Below are positions 23,263 to 33,872 of a stretch of 64,000 nt of DNA, in pieces; the stretch's first letter is position 1; every line of letters starts with the position of its first letter. The notes below the pieces were generated by a model. It was not told the origin of the DNA. It ran no database searches and saw only the letters and a program-made list of their open reading frames with translations. A program made the position numbers and the translations under genes. The stretch spans positions 147,936,556 to 148,000,555 of the forward strand of contig NC_073746.1 of assembly GCF_029784135.1 (NCBI RefSeq), in the 5' to 3' direction. The stretch comes from Toxorhynchites rutilus septentrionalis. Taxonomy: Eukaryota; Arthropoda; Insecta; Diptera; Culicidae.

Positions 23263-23690
23263 TAGAATCACTATTTTTGTATATATATAGAACCTTTATT
23301 AACATTTATGTTTGTACAAATAGGAATTCATCAATTGACTTTTAGGGATATAAATGTTTGATATGAGTGGTGGCGACGATTATAAACTCCGATGGGATTT
23401 GAACTCCGGTTGTTTGGATTATAAAGCCGCAGATATCTCGTACAGCTATCTGAAATATGATTATAGGGCAATTAAAGCTCTTACATATGATACGAAAGAG
23501 TTGTAATCGGATACATCATTCCGGATTGTTTATTGTGCTTGAGTGGAAATATCGTAAAATGTATATAGAAATGGTTAAATAAAGTTCAGTACTACATGTT
23601 TCAAGGATTCAAATAACATGAAGTAACAAATTTCATTCATATTTTAACAATTTAAAACTGCCTCCCGGCAAACATTAAATCGTAAAAAAA
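23263..23690. other. Non-coding, nothing recognised
   Basis: AT-rich spacer before the Helentron-like element. Confidence 0.4.
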
Positions 23691-24808
23691 TCGAGGGGTT
23701 GTATCCGAGACACGACCGCTTAGAACATAGGACTACGCAATCTTTTTTCTTTTGAAATTTGATGGTTTATCATTTCGAATATTATTTGCGAATACGTCGA
23801 AATTTAATAAATGACTCTTTAGTAAAAAGTTCCGGGGACCCTGAAAAGAATTAATGGCTTGCGTAGTTTTGTAGAATCATTTCGAGAAGCAACGATCATT
23901 TTTTGCCTTTGCGAGAACAATACACTAATTGGTCATATGTCGCAATTTGTTTCTTTATATCAATGTTAACAAGAGGCATCTTCCGTGCATCGCCATCTAA
24001 GACGAATGAACTGTCTGAGTTTCAAGTGTCTATAATTCAAAAGAAAAAGTGCATCGTCATTCAACAAGCATCAAACACGCGTCTAACAGATGCACACAGT
24101 TGCAGTGCTAAAAATGAAACATCGCGAGAATGACCGTTTATAAAAAATCGTTTCTCGACTCTCGGTCAAAACCGTCAACAAAGTTTTTCTAAGTTTCTAT
24201 GTTTCGCGCAACGAAAACAAGCAACACACAAAAAACCAAACATCGATGTTTAGAAGCGACCTATAATCATTTGCACTCTTCCCCTTTTTCGCGTTCTTTG
24301 CCATGACTCGGATGGCTGTGTTGATTATATTCGCTAGCGTTCACAGCTCGAGGGGAAACATTAAACACAAAACGAGCAGAATAAGCGACCTTTGTTGTTT
24401 CGGGCACAGAAAGATTCTGAGAATTCCCCTCAGAGGAGATCCAATACTTATACGCTAGCAACAGCTTACTTATTATGCAAGGGTGGAGTTTACGTCGCAA
24501 ATTTTCTCTTTCAACTATCCCCCTTCATTGTTTCTGTTCTAGCGGCTGCACAAATGGACAGAACAAATGTATGGAAAAATTGGAATGCTTCCAATTTTCA
24601 TCAATATAAACCATATGCAGACTATGGGATTGCAACGTATAGCATATCAAACCAAAAAAAATCTTAGATAATTTCCAATTTGATTGGTATGCAAATCGTT
24701 TAAATCCGTTCGTAGCAAAACATAGTTATTAACGTTAACTTTATTTCATAAAAACGTGACCTGTTTTCTGATTTGGCACCCTTAATGTGAGACGTAGTCC
24801 TACGTCAA
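23691..24808 (-). mobile_element. Helentron-like non-autonomous element, copy 1
   Basis: The left side (3' end on the minus strand) has a hairpin at 23698-23716 (GTTGTATCCGAGACACGAC), then CGC and ATAGGACTACGC. The right end is GACGTAGTCCTACGTCAA at 24791-24808. A-runs flank both ends. The right 550 bp matches the right end of copy 3 (40405-42336), including TTAACGTTAACTTTATTTCA and CGTGACCTGTTTTCTGATTT. It has no replicase or helicase. A degraded histone-like stem-loop lies near 23833-23850. Confidence 0.65.
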
Positions 24809-24819
24809 AAATCTAAAAT

Positions 24820-24984
24820 TGGAGGCGATATACATACATCCAAGACACATTACTTGTATGATGTGTATGACTGGCATATGCATATGAAATTGGAGGCCAT
24901 ATACATGTATATGAGGTATATGATGTAATATAAACGATAATTGTACGAGTTAAGTTTTTCTAGGATGTATGTATATCGCCTCCA
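24820..24984. mobile_element. 165-bp palindromic element
   Basis: Left end TGGAGGCGATATACATACAT, right end its complement finishing CGCCTCCA at 24984; 22-bp perfect inverted ends. A degenerate third copy (GGAGGCCATATACATGTATA) sits inside near 24893. No coding capacity. Confidence 0.75.
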
Positions 24985-26154
24985 CGTTTGCATGTATGGG
25001 CTAGCAGGCGCATATACATATACATGCAATTTATATTAGTCATACTTGTATGTTTGTGAATATAATCCTCAAAATAAAATCATTACACTAAACCTTCGTT
25101 TCAAACAACTTATACAGTAACCAAATCACGCAATAAACATCAAGAATTGCTGGGAATCTCTTATCAATATTTGTTCAAGTTTAAAAAGGTGCTGAGCTCC
25201 AGTTTTGTTGACATCTTTTATGCATTTAATTAAATCGTACGATAAATCATATATAAACATAAACATTCCCACCTTTCATCCTTCATTAAACACCTCGTAG
25301 TAGAAATCTGTCAGTATGCATACACTCTCCTACGAATCATAGTGGAAAAAAATATATTCGTCGATGTAAACAAGCGGTGAAAAAGGAGACACTTTTCGAC
25401 GAGTGATTTGTATGAAGTTTCACTGCCGTGCCAGGAGGCTGAAAGCCTCTTAAATAAAGAATTTAAAAAACAGAAACCGTAACATAACAAAGATTATTTT
25501 CTCAATTCCAAAAAGTCAGAAAAAAGGAAAAAATGAATAAAATCATCAAGAATATTTAAGTATAAATTATAAATTATTTATTTTTATTCACCCTTTACAG
25601 TGAAAGACTTATCAACTTGTTGCTTTTTCAACGAATTTAAACAGAATTTTCTGTCGGCGCTCTTTTGTCACATAAACAAACACACAAACTTACTGTCACA
25701 AAATTCCAAAGATATCTGGAAAAAAAAAATTTAAAAGATAATAATAAATTGAATTAACGTATTTTACTGTTGCAGTATCGGCACCATAAACATGATTCAC
25801 AGTTCCAGCGGCCGGGCTTGCATTTTCGCATTTATAAAAGATAAAGTGTAAAATGTACCGAATTTCCTCTTTGTTAAAACCCTGTAACTTACAACTGAAT
25901 AGAACAAACAGAAAAAAGCAAAAGATTTTTTTTTTTGTCTGAATTGTTACCTTTACAACGAGCCTAAACTTGAAATTACGCGAGATGTTGATCATCAAAG
26001 CCAGCTACCGAGAAAATAATGGATAACTTTTTCTCCAACCTATTATACGTTCACAACATTTCGTTCAAAAAGATTAGTTTATTGTCGTACGTTTGACGTA
26101 GGACTGCATGTTTGACTTCTATACAGATGTTCTCTCTACGAGATTAAAAATGAC
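24985..26154. other. Non-coding, one isolated repeat end
   Basis: GTTTGACGTAGGACTGCATG at about 26092-26111 matches the terminal motif of the Helentron-like family but lacks a partner nearby. Open frame 25696-25998 has no recognisable motif. Confidence 0.4.
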
Positions 26155-26156
26155 TA

Positions 26157-27381
26157 ATGCCTGTCCACGTAAAATTTCGGACGCCAAGATGATGCCAGTT
26201 GAACAAAAATTCACGTAATACAACAAAACCGATTGTTTTTTTCAGTAAAATAGACTTATATCTAAAACAAGGAAAGCTTACTTCGACGTTAACTACGTTG
26301 TCTGTGAAATTCACGAACTTTCTTGGGAACATTAATGCCATTCGCTTTCTTCTTAGTTTCGAATATTTTTCGCTTAATCAGTGCCCAGTACTGTTCCACT
26401 GTGCGAAGCTCTGGACAGTTCGATGGATTTACTGTTTTTGGCACATATTTGAACTCATGTGCATTATACCATTCCAGGATGGATTTTGCATAGTAACAAG
26501 AGGCTGAATCTTGCCAAAACAACGCTGGAGAGTCGTGGCTTATGAATGGTAGCAACCGCTTCTGGAGACATTCCTTCTCGTAGACATCTTTGTTGATAGT
26601 GCCGGTAGAGACGAAAGATTTGGATTTTCGGCCACAACTGCATATGGCCTGCCAAACCAAGTACTTTTTGGGGAATTTAGACTGCTTCTTGGTCCGGAAA
26701 CACTCGGCTACGGCATTCCTTCGCATTGCAGTATAAAAAGCGAGACCCGGAAGCTGTTTGAAGTCTTCGAGAACATAAGTTTCATCGTCCATTATGGAGC
26801 ATGAACATTTTTTGCAAAACCTGGGTGTAGAGCATCTTAGCACGGCTTTTTGCAGTGAAATTTTGCTTATCATCACGATTGGGCACCTTTTTCACTTTGT
26901 ACGCCTTCAGTCCATGCCTCTGCTTCACTTTTTGTACATATGATTTTGATTGTCCAACCTTTCGAGCCACATTTCTAACTGAAAGGTTGGGATGTTTCTC
27001 AATAATGGCAACCACCTTTCGGTCCATCTGTCGGGAGCATACTTTTCGATTTGTTCCGCTTCCAACCTTCCGATCCACAGTTAAGCGCTGGTCAAACGAT
27101 TTGCACACGCTAAACACGGTACTCTTCGGTAGTTTTAGCTTTTTGGCGAGATCGCGTACCGACAGTGTTGGATTCTGCTGCCATTCGCGCAAAATGCGTT
27201 TGCGTACTTCCACTTGATTCGACGCCATTTTACTAAACTGAAGAAAAATGTAAACATGTTGGACATCGAAATAAAGAGAAAGGTTTCAGCTGTCATGTAA
27301 GTGAAATATTTCATTGATAAGTGAAATATTTCAAAAACTACACTGAAAGAAAAGTGTCCTAAATTTAACGTGGACAGGCTT
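26157..27381 (-). mobile_element. DD37E mariner-like transposon with TIRs and TA duplication
   Basis: Ends are inverted copies beginning ATGCCTGTCCACGT (left, 26157) and AAGCCTGTCCACGT (right, read inward from 27381), extending about 25 bp. TA dinucleotides flank both (26155-26156, 27382-27383), the hallmark of IS630/Tc1/mariner insertion. At 1225 bp it is full length, with one transposase gene on the minus strand. Confidence 0.92.
26289..27228 (-). pseudogene. DD37E transposase with one frameshift
   Basis: Starts at the ATG at 27228 (MASNQVEVRKRILREW). Two helix-turn-helix regions follow (VRDLAKKLKLPKSTVF; VRNVARKVGQSKSYVQ). The catalytic domain has D1 in MDDETYV, D2 in FWQDSASCYY and the glutamate in NCPELRTVEQYW. 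I count 37 residues between D2 and the glutamate, which defines DD37E, a group known from mosquitoes. One frameshift near 26815 separates the N-terminal half from the catalytic half; otherwise the protein is complete (about 320 residues). The role would be cut-and-paste transposition at TA sites. As it stands it cannot make a full protein. Confidence 0.92.
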
Positions 27382-27383
27382 TA

Positions 27384-27773
27384 TATAATGAAAAGATTAA
27401 GGGGTTGCATTTTTGCATTTTTGTTGCTAAAAGCACAAACAGTGACGAACCAGCCAAAACTGTTAAAAATCACTATAATACAGTAAGAAAACCAAACATT
27501 GAATATAGTAAAACAAGTGAACAATTTAATGAAGGTGGGTATGGAATTGTTTATAGATTTTACTCGCTGCAAAGAACAAAAAACATGTTTGCATGTAATT
27601 CGGACGTTTTTACTCCAGGTTATTGTTTCCTTATTATTTCTTACACGTTTTTTTCGTGGCATACGTTACTCGATACATATTGAGAAATACAGCAAGCACA
27701 TATAATTGATATAATAAAAGGACACTCTCACATATCTCAGATAGATGCGATTTTAAGTTTATGTTCCCTATAC
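27384..27773. other. Non-coding, nothing recognised
   Basis: AT-rich spacer. CAGTGACGAACCAGCCA near 27440 also occurs near 12771, so a small dispersed repeat is present. Confidence 0.4.
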
Positions 27774-28714
27774 AGCCATTCCATGCCAAATCGATATAGT
27801 GGTTCTCAGATTTTCGTCAAAAGTGGTCATTTTGTTCTTTATCGCAAAATATTAGACCCTTTTTTTATTAGGGTGCCCATTTCCATTTTAGGGTGGTCCG
27901 AAAAATCAATTTTATCAACTTGTTCCCAAAAATGACTTTTTTCAAAAAATCATTACAATTAAACCTCTGAACAGATTTAAATGATCGGCATATAAAATTG
28001 AAGCCGAAATATTCTTTGAAAAAATATCACATTTGCAAAAAAATTGGATTTTCGTTCTTGCAATTGTAGGGCTTAGAATGAATGGGGGGTAACTGACCTA
28101 TCATCCACATTGTCAAATACAGCTGGGAATGTGTTTGCGGCTAAGTTATAACCAAAAGAGAGAGGCGATGTAGAAAAATCGATTAAGTCACTTACACCCC
28201 TTTCATTTTGAGCCCCTCAATTATTTTTTGAGTTAGTTTTTTCATAATTTTCTCGGTCAAAGATAGAGAACGCTATGTTTTTTTTATATTTTTACAGGAA
28301 AGCTGATTTTTTTTTAAATAATATATCCGAAAATCAGAGGTGTTATTTTTCGTTTTTGAGTTATTGTTCTGCAAATTTAACATGTTTTAAGTTTTCGTTC
28401 AATATTCCTATGTGACTAGACTAGACCTATTTGACTAGAATCTTCCCGCAAATGTGATATTTTTTCGGTTAGAAAATTAGCTTAATTGCTTCAATTTCGT
28501 ATGTTAATCATCTAAATCGGTTCAGTAGTTCAATTGTTGTTTTTTTTTTTGCAAAAAGTCATGATTGAGAAAAAGTGGAAGAAATGATTTTTCGGACTGG
28601 AAATGTTCACCATAATAAATAGAAATACGGGTCTAATGTTTCACGATAAGGAACAAAATTACCACTTTTGACGAAAATCTAAGAACCACTATATCGATTT
28701 GGCATGGAATGGCT
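27774..28714. mobile_element. Long-TIR element, copy 1 (AGCCATTCCATGCC family)
   Basis: The left ~85 bp (AGCCATTCCATGCCAAATCG, ATAGTGGTTCTCAGATTTTC, CAAAAGTGG...) is repeated inverted at the right end (CCACTTTTGACGAAAATCTA ... GGCATGGAATGGCT). Interior AT-rich without open frames. A 153-bp MITE (28066-28218) has inserted in it. Related to the copy at 15133-16167. Confidence 0.88.
28066..28218. mobile_element. MITE nested in the long-TIR element
   Basis: Same family as 8578-8820: GGGCTTAGAATGAATGGGG at the left, CACTTACACCCCTTTCATTT plus GAGCCCCTC at the right. AATT flanks both ends (28062-28065 and 28219-28222), again a 4-bp duplication. Shorter and internally deleted relative to the first copy. 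Confidence 0.82.
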
Positions 28715-28937
28715 GCATATATGTCTTCCTAAGAAGTAGTGATGGTTGTATTTAGACAGTTACTCTTCTCCGAATTCCTTTGTCCATCCCCCTTTCCATT
28801 CCCTATAAATAAGCAGCACCCGTTGGGATCAGTTCACTACAGCAGCCCCACAAACTTCACAAGGGAGTGCTCGCGGTCATGAGATATTTAATCTGCATCA
28901 CCTGGCGATATAATTATTATGATCCATCACAGGCAAT
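28715..28937. other. Spacer
   Basis: Nothing recognised; ends with the left SINE target duplication (28926-28937). Confidence 0.4.
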
Positions 28938-29751
28938 CGGGGGTCTCCGTAGCCACATTGGTGGCGCGTTCGCTTAGTAAGCGATCGATCGTGAGTTCAA
29001 AACTCAGGGCCCTCATTGACCATCTTCGTGTAGTTATAGAATAACTAAGTCCACGCAACAATCATCAGCGATGGAGATCGTTCCACGGTCGAAAAGAGAT
29101 CGATTCATCCATACAACTGCTCTGCTTTGCAAGACACATCGGGCTGCTGTTCTATAAATAACTCAACAATGATCAATCAACTGTCTCCGCTGTCCGGTAT
29201 AACTGGATAATGGAAGAACAGAAGGAAAACTCTTACGCCTGAATGGCTACTGTGTAAATGTGTACCATATGCAATGGTTATAGAAGGGAATACTCTAAGG
29301 GTGGGTTTAGACTAGTGATATATTCATGTGAAGAAATATGATGAGATTTATAGAAATCATTATAGAAGTACACTAGCGTGAACTTCTATAATGAATATAT
29401 TCATATTTTCGATGAATTTATTCACCTGAAGTAGAACTGCATCCAACTTTAGTGATTTCTCACCAGTGAGAAATTCACAAGCGTTTACATATGCTGAATT
29501 TATTCAAGTTATATATACCTCGAAAAAGTGTATCATATTTATTCTCACCCGTTTACACCTATTTTCACGTGAATAAATCCATCTATAGCTTTAGATCTCC
29601 CTAATGTAAACCCGCCATAACGCCGAAAAATGGCAACTGTGTAATGTTCTAATTATAGATATGATAAACATGTGACATGTACACGATTAAAATTCGGCTC
29701 TGTTACAGCTAAAATGCTAATGAGCTTAAAATAAACAAATGGGATAAAAAA
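28938..29751 (+). mobile_element. tRNA-headed SINE, copy B, with perfect 12-bp target duplication
   Basis: Starts CGGGGGTCTCCGTAGCCACA (tRNA-like A-box region). A B-box-like GAGTTCAAAACTC lies near 28992. It ends in an A-rich tail ACAAATGGGATAAAAAAA. The 12-bp sequence ATCACAGGCAAT flanks it exactly (28926-28937 and 29752-29763). A 319-bp MITE splits it at 29299-29617. Without that MITE the SINE is about 490 bp. Presumably mobilised by a non-LTR reverse transcriptase. Confidence 0.9.
29299..29617. mobile_element. 319-bp MITE nested in the SINE, TAA target duplication
   Basis: Left end GGGTGGGTTTAGACTAG, right end read inward TGGCGGGTTTACATTAG; TAA on both sides (29296-29298, 29618-29620). 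A 3-bp TWA duplication with GGG/GGC ends fits PIF/Harbinger-derived MITEs; this is inference. Inner sequence is rich in palindromic TTCACGTGAATA-like motifs. Confidence 0.75.
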
Positions 29752-29763
29752 ATCACAGGCAAT

Positions 29764-30360
29764 GTTTCCGACAAGGATAATATCGACGAGGCAGGCTTGC
29801 TAATTGAATTTGAATTAAAAAAAGCTCTGAAAAATTATGGATTCTCATACTATTCAACCAAAATAAATTTTCAAAAATGCACGATCGATTAGTTGATAGT
29901 TGTTTTTATGTAAATTTATAAACATCTATTTAAAAAGATCAGAGAATGTCGAGTTTCTCGTTTTAACCGCAAATTTTGTGAGCATGTGCCAAAAATGTAA
30001 ATAAGTAAGGGTATATTTATATGGACTTATGGATTTTTGCGAAAATCTCTTAAATCCATCGAAAAATGGATGAGCAATAAGCAATAGAATCTCGATTTTT
30101 TCCAATTCGTACCCCCAATATAATCCTGAAAGACGAAATACTACGATGAAAAAAAATGTTAACATAAAATAAGAAGAACGCTATCGCGCTTCCCGCAGTT
30201 TGACATAAGATCGACATGTTCTAATTACATGTTAGCACATGCTGCAATTATCACGACTGTGTCGAGGGGATTAAGGGCCGCCATGTTGATACAGGTAATG
30301 CATCCTAGTGTGGAAGACCCAGAGACGATGTGTTCTCCAACGGGTGTAAGAAGGCTTGAT
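29764..30360. other. Non-coding, nothing recognised
   Basis: AT-rich to 30180, then a slightly more GC-balanced segment that may belong to the decayed element at 30360-31010. Confidence 0.4.
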
Positions 30361-30747
30361 TGTCAATTAAATTAGGCTTCCATATGAACTGTCAATTCGA
30401 AACCTGGAGAGGGTTGACGTCTTCGCTTGTCTGCTGGTTGATCGTCATTATCTTGTCCTGGTGTTTGAGCGGTCAACAAACTCAAAGAAAGTTACATTTT
30501 CGGGATACGTACCAGCGCTGCGGTTTCACTCTACTATGTTTGAAGATTTGATTTGGTCTGATTCAGACCAAACTGCGTTTCAGTTGTATGATTTTCAGCT
30601 GTTGATTCATAGGCCTAGTTTCACGAACCCTCGCAGGCTTCGATGGAGTAGTGAAGGGCTAACACTATCCTCACGTCTACGTTTCGATGAGTTTGTTGTA
30701 ACTCTCGATCGCAGAGCAATAATCCACGGATGTTCAGCTGATGGTGC

Positions 30748-30972
30748 TTACGCGCAGATTTTCGCCGATAAAGTTGACACCGCGTCACTCAGCTTTGCAA
30801 CTTCATTTTTCAGAGAAGTAAACGCTTTCAAGTTAGTAGTTCCGCTAATTTTATTCGCCATGATGTGCAGGAATGGGCCTTTAATGAAAAACCCAGAACA
30901 ATTGTCACACATCCAAAAACGATTTTCGCGTACTGCCCCATGTATTCCAGCAAAGAAAAGTCTACTTGGCAC
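30748..30972 (-). pseudogene. Possible ORF1 (PHD-finger plus coiled coil) of a non-LTR retrotransposon, decayed
   Basis: On the minus strand the frame reads RFWMCDNCSGFF, resembling the last half of a PHD-like finger (W-x-C-x2-C). It is followed by KAFTSLKNEVAKLSDAVSTL, a likely coiled coil. Downstream, in a broken frame, RSRVTTNSSKRRREDSVSPS is a basic linker of the type seen after such domains in CR1/L2-like ORF1 proteins. The longer plus-strand frame at 30461-31159 is its shadow. Alternatives: BEL/Pao gag or chance. I keep this at low confidence because the finger is partial. Confidence 0.35.
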
Positions 30973-31159
30973 AAATCACATGGAACGAATTCCTATATTA
31001 TTTATATTAAACAATCCATTGATTTCCCAACAGTATTGCTGTGCATCATATTTTAAACAGACATCTGTATTTCCAGTTACTATTTTTTTTGAAAAGGGCT
31101 ATAATTTCGGACACACACATACACAAAATCTATCGAAATTCAAATTGGTCCTCAAATAA

Positions 31160-32723
31160 TGAAAATTTTGATTTTGAGTAGCTTGTACCTTATTCACAAG
31201 GTTTAAAAAATCTGAGTTATCTATACTTCACTTTGGCTTTATTTTCATTTTTTATTCATTTCAGGTTAATAATTCCACTAAACTTGTCAAATCATGGAGT
31301 TAGCTGCAGTATCCTTTTTGCTGTATCCAACAAAAAGTGTGTTCCATGGGAAAAAGTCGCTCTCCTGTGTGATTCCTGATTTCGTCAGTTAAAATGAAAT
31401 GTTGATTGGAATGTTTGCTCCAGTGATTTAGATTTACTGATTAGGAAATTTTGTGAACGGCGTGGTCCTGGCATCCTCTTCTGCGATGAAAGTAACTCTG
31501 ATTTTTCACGATTTCCAGCACCCGTCACTGACCGACACGCGTGTTCTAGAGAAAATTTGTTTTATTTTTAATAGCATCGAGAACTGAATGAAAACTTTGA
31601 ACGAATTTGCAATTTTAATTTTTCAAAAAATATTCCATAATTGATATAACCATGGTATTTTTCTTTTCTTCATTAACCCATTTTAGGCCAAGCGTTCGAA
31701 AAATCGAACAGCAACTTTGATAATTTTTCATGTCTTTGGACAGGAACCATATGGTAATGTTTTTGCACCAAAAGATAGCTTAATTTATTAGCTACCACTT
31801 ATATCGATTTCATACAATTTTGAGTAACTTTATTGGATAATAAATTCGATTTCAAGCAAGTATGTTTGGAAGGTGTTTTCAATTTCAATTAAAAACCCCA
31901 ATAAAATACAAAAATATGTGAAGTTCTCTACAGTATTGCTTCGATAAAAGAACAGACATTGTGATGTAGAGCGAAAATCATTCGATTGAGCCGCATACAG
32001 GAAAATAACAGCCGGGCAAATTGAGTGTTCGAAAAATCGAACGTTGGCCATAATGAACATTTTTTTTCTGCTGAATCAACACCTTTTACCTTACAACTTT
32101 AGAAGACGGAAGGTTTTTCATTTATTCTTGTATTTTCAGTTGTGAATGTTTGCAAATATCGATCAATTTAGCAAATATTAATGAAAATCTGTATGATTTT
32201 TTGTTCGTAACAACCTTAGGTGATGGCCGCCCCCTAGAATTTCTTTTGTGGGGGAACTGGAGGAAATGATCAGTACGTGTAACGAGGATTCTAATGAGAT
32301 TGTTTGTGTGAATATTCTTCCGCCGGACCGAATAATAACCTGCTAACCCTCTATGCCATTGTTTTTTAGCAATACTCTGGTACTTTGCAGGTTTTGGAAA
32401 ATGTTCGATTTTCTCGGGAAATGGATAATTGGAGAGACTAGTTTTTAAGCATTGACATTTATCCACAGTTAACAATAAAAATAACGGCATATGCTTTCGT
32501 TTGAAGGAAAAAGCTTGTCAGTAATAAGTTGAAATCACATGAAATAAGAAATGCCACATCTCACCTTAGGTGGATTAATTTGGATTTATACTTAGAGATT
32601 TCCATTCTCCTGTTCTTGTTCTTCCGAGAATCCAAAATTGATGCATTTATGAATACCGTATATTTGCTAAATGAAGTGACTTTTAGTTCGCAGTATGTTT
32701 GTACTTGCAAAAAAAAAAAAAAA
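31160..32723. other. Non-coding, with repeated 16-bp palindromes
   Basis: GTTCGAAAAATCGAAC occurs at about 31694 and 32027; the reverse-type GTTCGATTTTTCGAAC occurs at 35106. An A-run lies at about 32709-32723. No gene recognised. Confidence 0.45.
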
Positions 32724-32900
32724 GACGGGTGGGTAATGTCGGGGACATAACCGGAGTGACGTAGGACTATACAAAGGGGACAGCTTTTGTTAAATATATA
32801 TTTTAAATATATTGTTTTATTTTTTTCTCCTACGTGAATACCTACCTATCTACCTGAAAAATGGATCAGTTTACTGTTTACTCTTTATGAACATGTTGAT

Positions 32901-32916
32901 GGTTCTGAAAAGAACC
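32901..32916 (-). other. Histone-mRNA-type 3' stem-loop (perfect)
   Basis: On the minus strand: GGTTCTTTTCAGAACC, a 6-bp stem with a 4-nt TTTC loop. This fits the metazoan replication-dependent histone 3' end signal, which binds SLBP. It lies in the left ~470-bp repeat, without a recognisable histone coding region next to it. Confidence 0.7.
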
Positions 32917-32932
32917 TTTGGTGTTGTGTTTT

Positions 32933-33393
32933 TGTTATCACTCGATATTCCCATCTTGTTCGGTTAAACCTTCCTGTTTAGCTATTGCGTTTGCCACTCG
33001 CCACAGCTTTCACAGTTGGAAAATTTCTTCCCATCCAGCTTGTGACATGTTGTTCAGTAAATTACATTTAATGCGACGTGCCGGAGATACACTCAGTGTC
33101 GCATTGGAGGCTATTTTAACCTGTAATTGAACATTTCCGATGATAGTGGTACAGTGTCGACTTTCAATGTGGGGTCATAATTTGGACCCCGAACTCTATG
33201 GTCACAAAAATGTCGCATTACAGGTCCATCCAATTATCTAAATGTCGAGCTAAATATAAATTACTGTACTTTCAATCTAGAAGCAATTAAGGAATTGGTG
33301 AAAATTGAAGTCCCCAACCTTCAATAAGCTCAGCACAACTGCCAAATTCCCATACTCATCATATCCTGGCAAACAAATTATGAAAAAATCAAT
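32933..33393. repeat. Direct repeat, left copy (partner at 34194-34679)
   Basis: Both copies run from TTTGTTATCACTCGATAT through CATCTTGTTCGG, CTCGCCACAGCTTTCACAGT, the embedded MITE, CTTCAATAAGCTCAG-like text and CCTGGCAAACAAATTATGAA. They flank the H2A pseudogene in the same orientation. Confidence 0.85.
33054..33269 (+). mobile_element. MITE (ACAGTAA...ATGCGACG family), copy in left repeat
   Basis: Ends CAGTAAATTACATTTAATGC and, read inward from the right, TACAGTAATTTATATTTAGC. Inner landmark GTGTCGCATTGGAGG. The same element occurs at 34318-34541 and as fragments at 19860, 22585 and 23106. Confidence 0.75.
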
Positions 33394-33473
33394 TTGTGTT
33401 TTATTATTATTTTGGATATTATTTTAGAAAGCATTGAACTGTATTTCGTAAACTCTTTTTTGAATGGTTTAAT

Positions 33474-33489
33474 TGCCCTGAAAAGCGCC
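33474..33489 (-). other. Histone 3' stem-loop downstream of the H2A pseudogene (degenerate)
   Basis: Minus strand GGCGCTTTTCAGGGCA, about 55 nt past the end of the H2A homology. This is the expected position for a replication-dependent histone gene. Two stem pairs are imperfect. Confidence 0.6.
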
Positions 33490-33544
33490 GTGGTTTATGG
33501 GGGCTGCTTTTGCCACCAAAGCAGTCTGTATAAACAAACTTTTA

Positions 33545-33872
33545 CCTTCTTCTACCAGCTGCCGTTTTGCGATTGCGTTTGCCACTCACTGAAACTAATT
33601 GTTGCCTTGATGAGCGCCGAACCGAAGCTGCTCTGTTCTTGATGCGGGTTTTCTGATTGTCGTGAGCAGCTTTGCAAGCCAACTCGAGCACTCCGACGGC
33701 CGAAACTCTATAATCGCTGTTAGGTATACTGGTGCTCCGGCACCAATCCGTTCGGCCTAGTTACCCTTTCGGAGCAATCAGTGAATGCGACCAACAGGGA
33801 ACTGGAGACCTGCACGGTTCGAGTGAGACTTTGCCTTTCCCTTAACTTGTCCTCCTTTGTTACGTCCAGGAT
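33545..33872 (-). pseudogene. Histone H2A pseudogene captured inside a repeat element
   Basis: On the minus strand from about 33870 the frame reads [29 protein letters not shown], stop, LLRKGN, stop, AERIGAGAPVYLTAIIE. In a shifted frame it continues VLELACKAAHDNQKTRI. This is the canonical H2A N-terminal tail and histone fold. Two nonsense changes fall where the family has R (GRIHR) and Y (KGNY). One frameshift lies in the middle of the fold, and roughly 15 residues are deleted after TRI. The remainder (33545-33615) is barely recognisable. H2A packages DNA with H2B in the nucleosome; this copy cannot be made. Because the histone stem-loop lies just downstream, a genomic histone gene rather than a polyadenylated mRNA was probably the source. 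Confidence 0.88.

Noticed and set aside
30461..31159. 232-residue plus-strand open frame, one of the longer ones in the window
   Set aside because: No recognisable domain, and the opposite strand carries a more convincing partial finger and coiled coil. Treated as a shadow.
33590..33620. Possible H2A.Z-like piece (LIKATI) next to canonical H2A
   Set aside because: It aligns better, out of frame, with the canonical segment for NKLLSGVTIAQGG after a deletion, so no chimera is needed.
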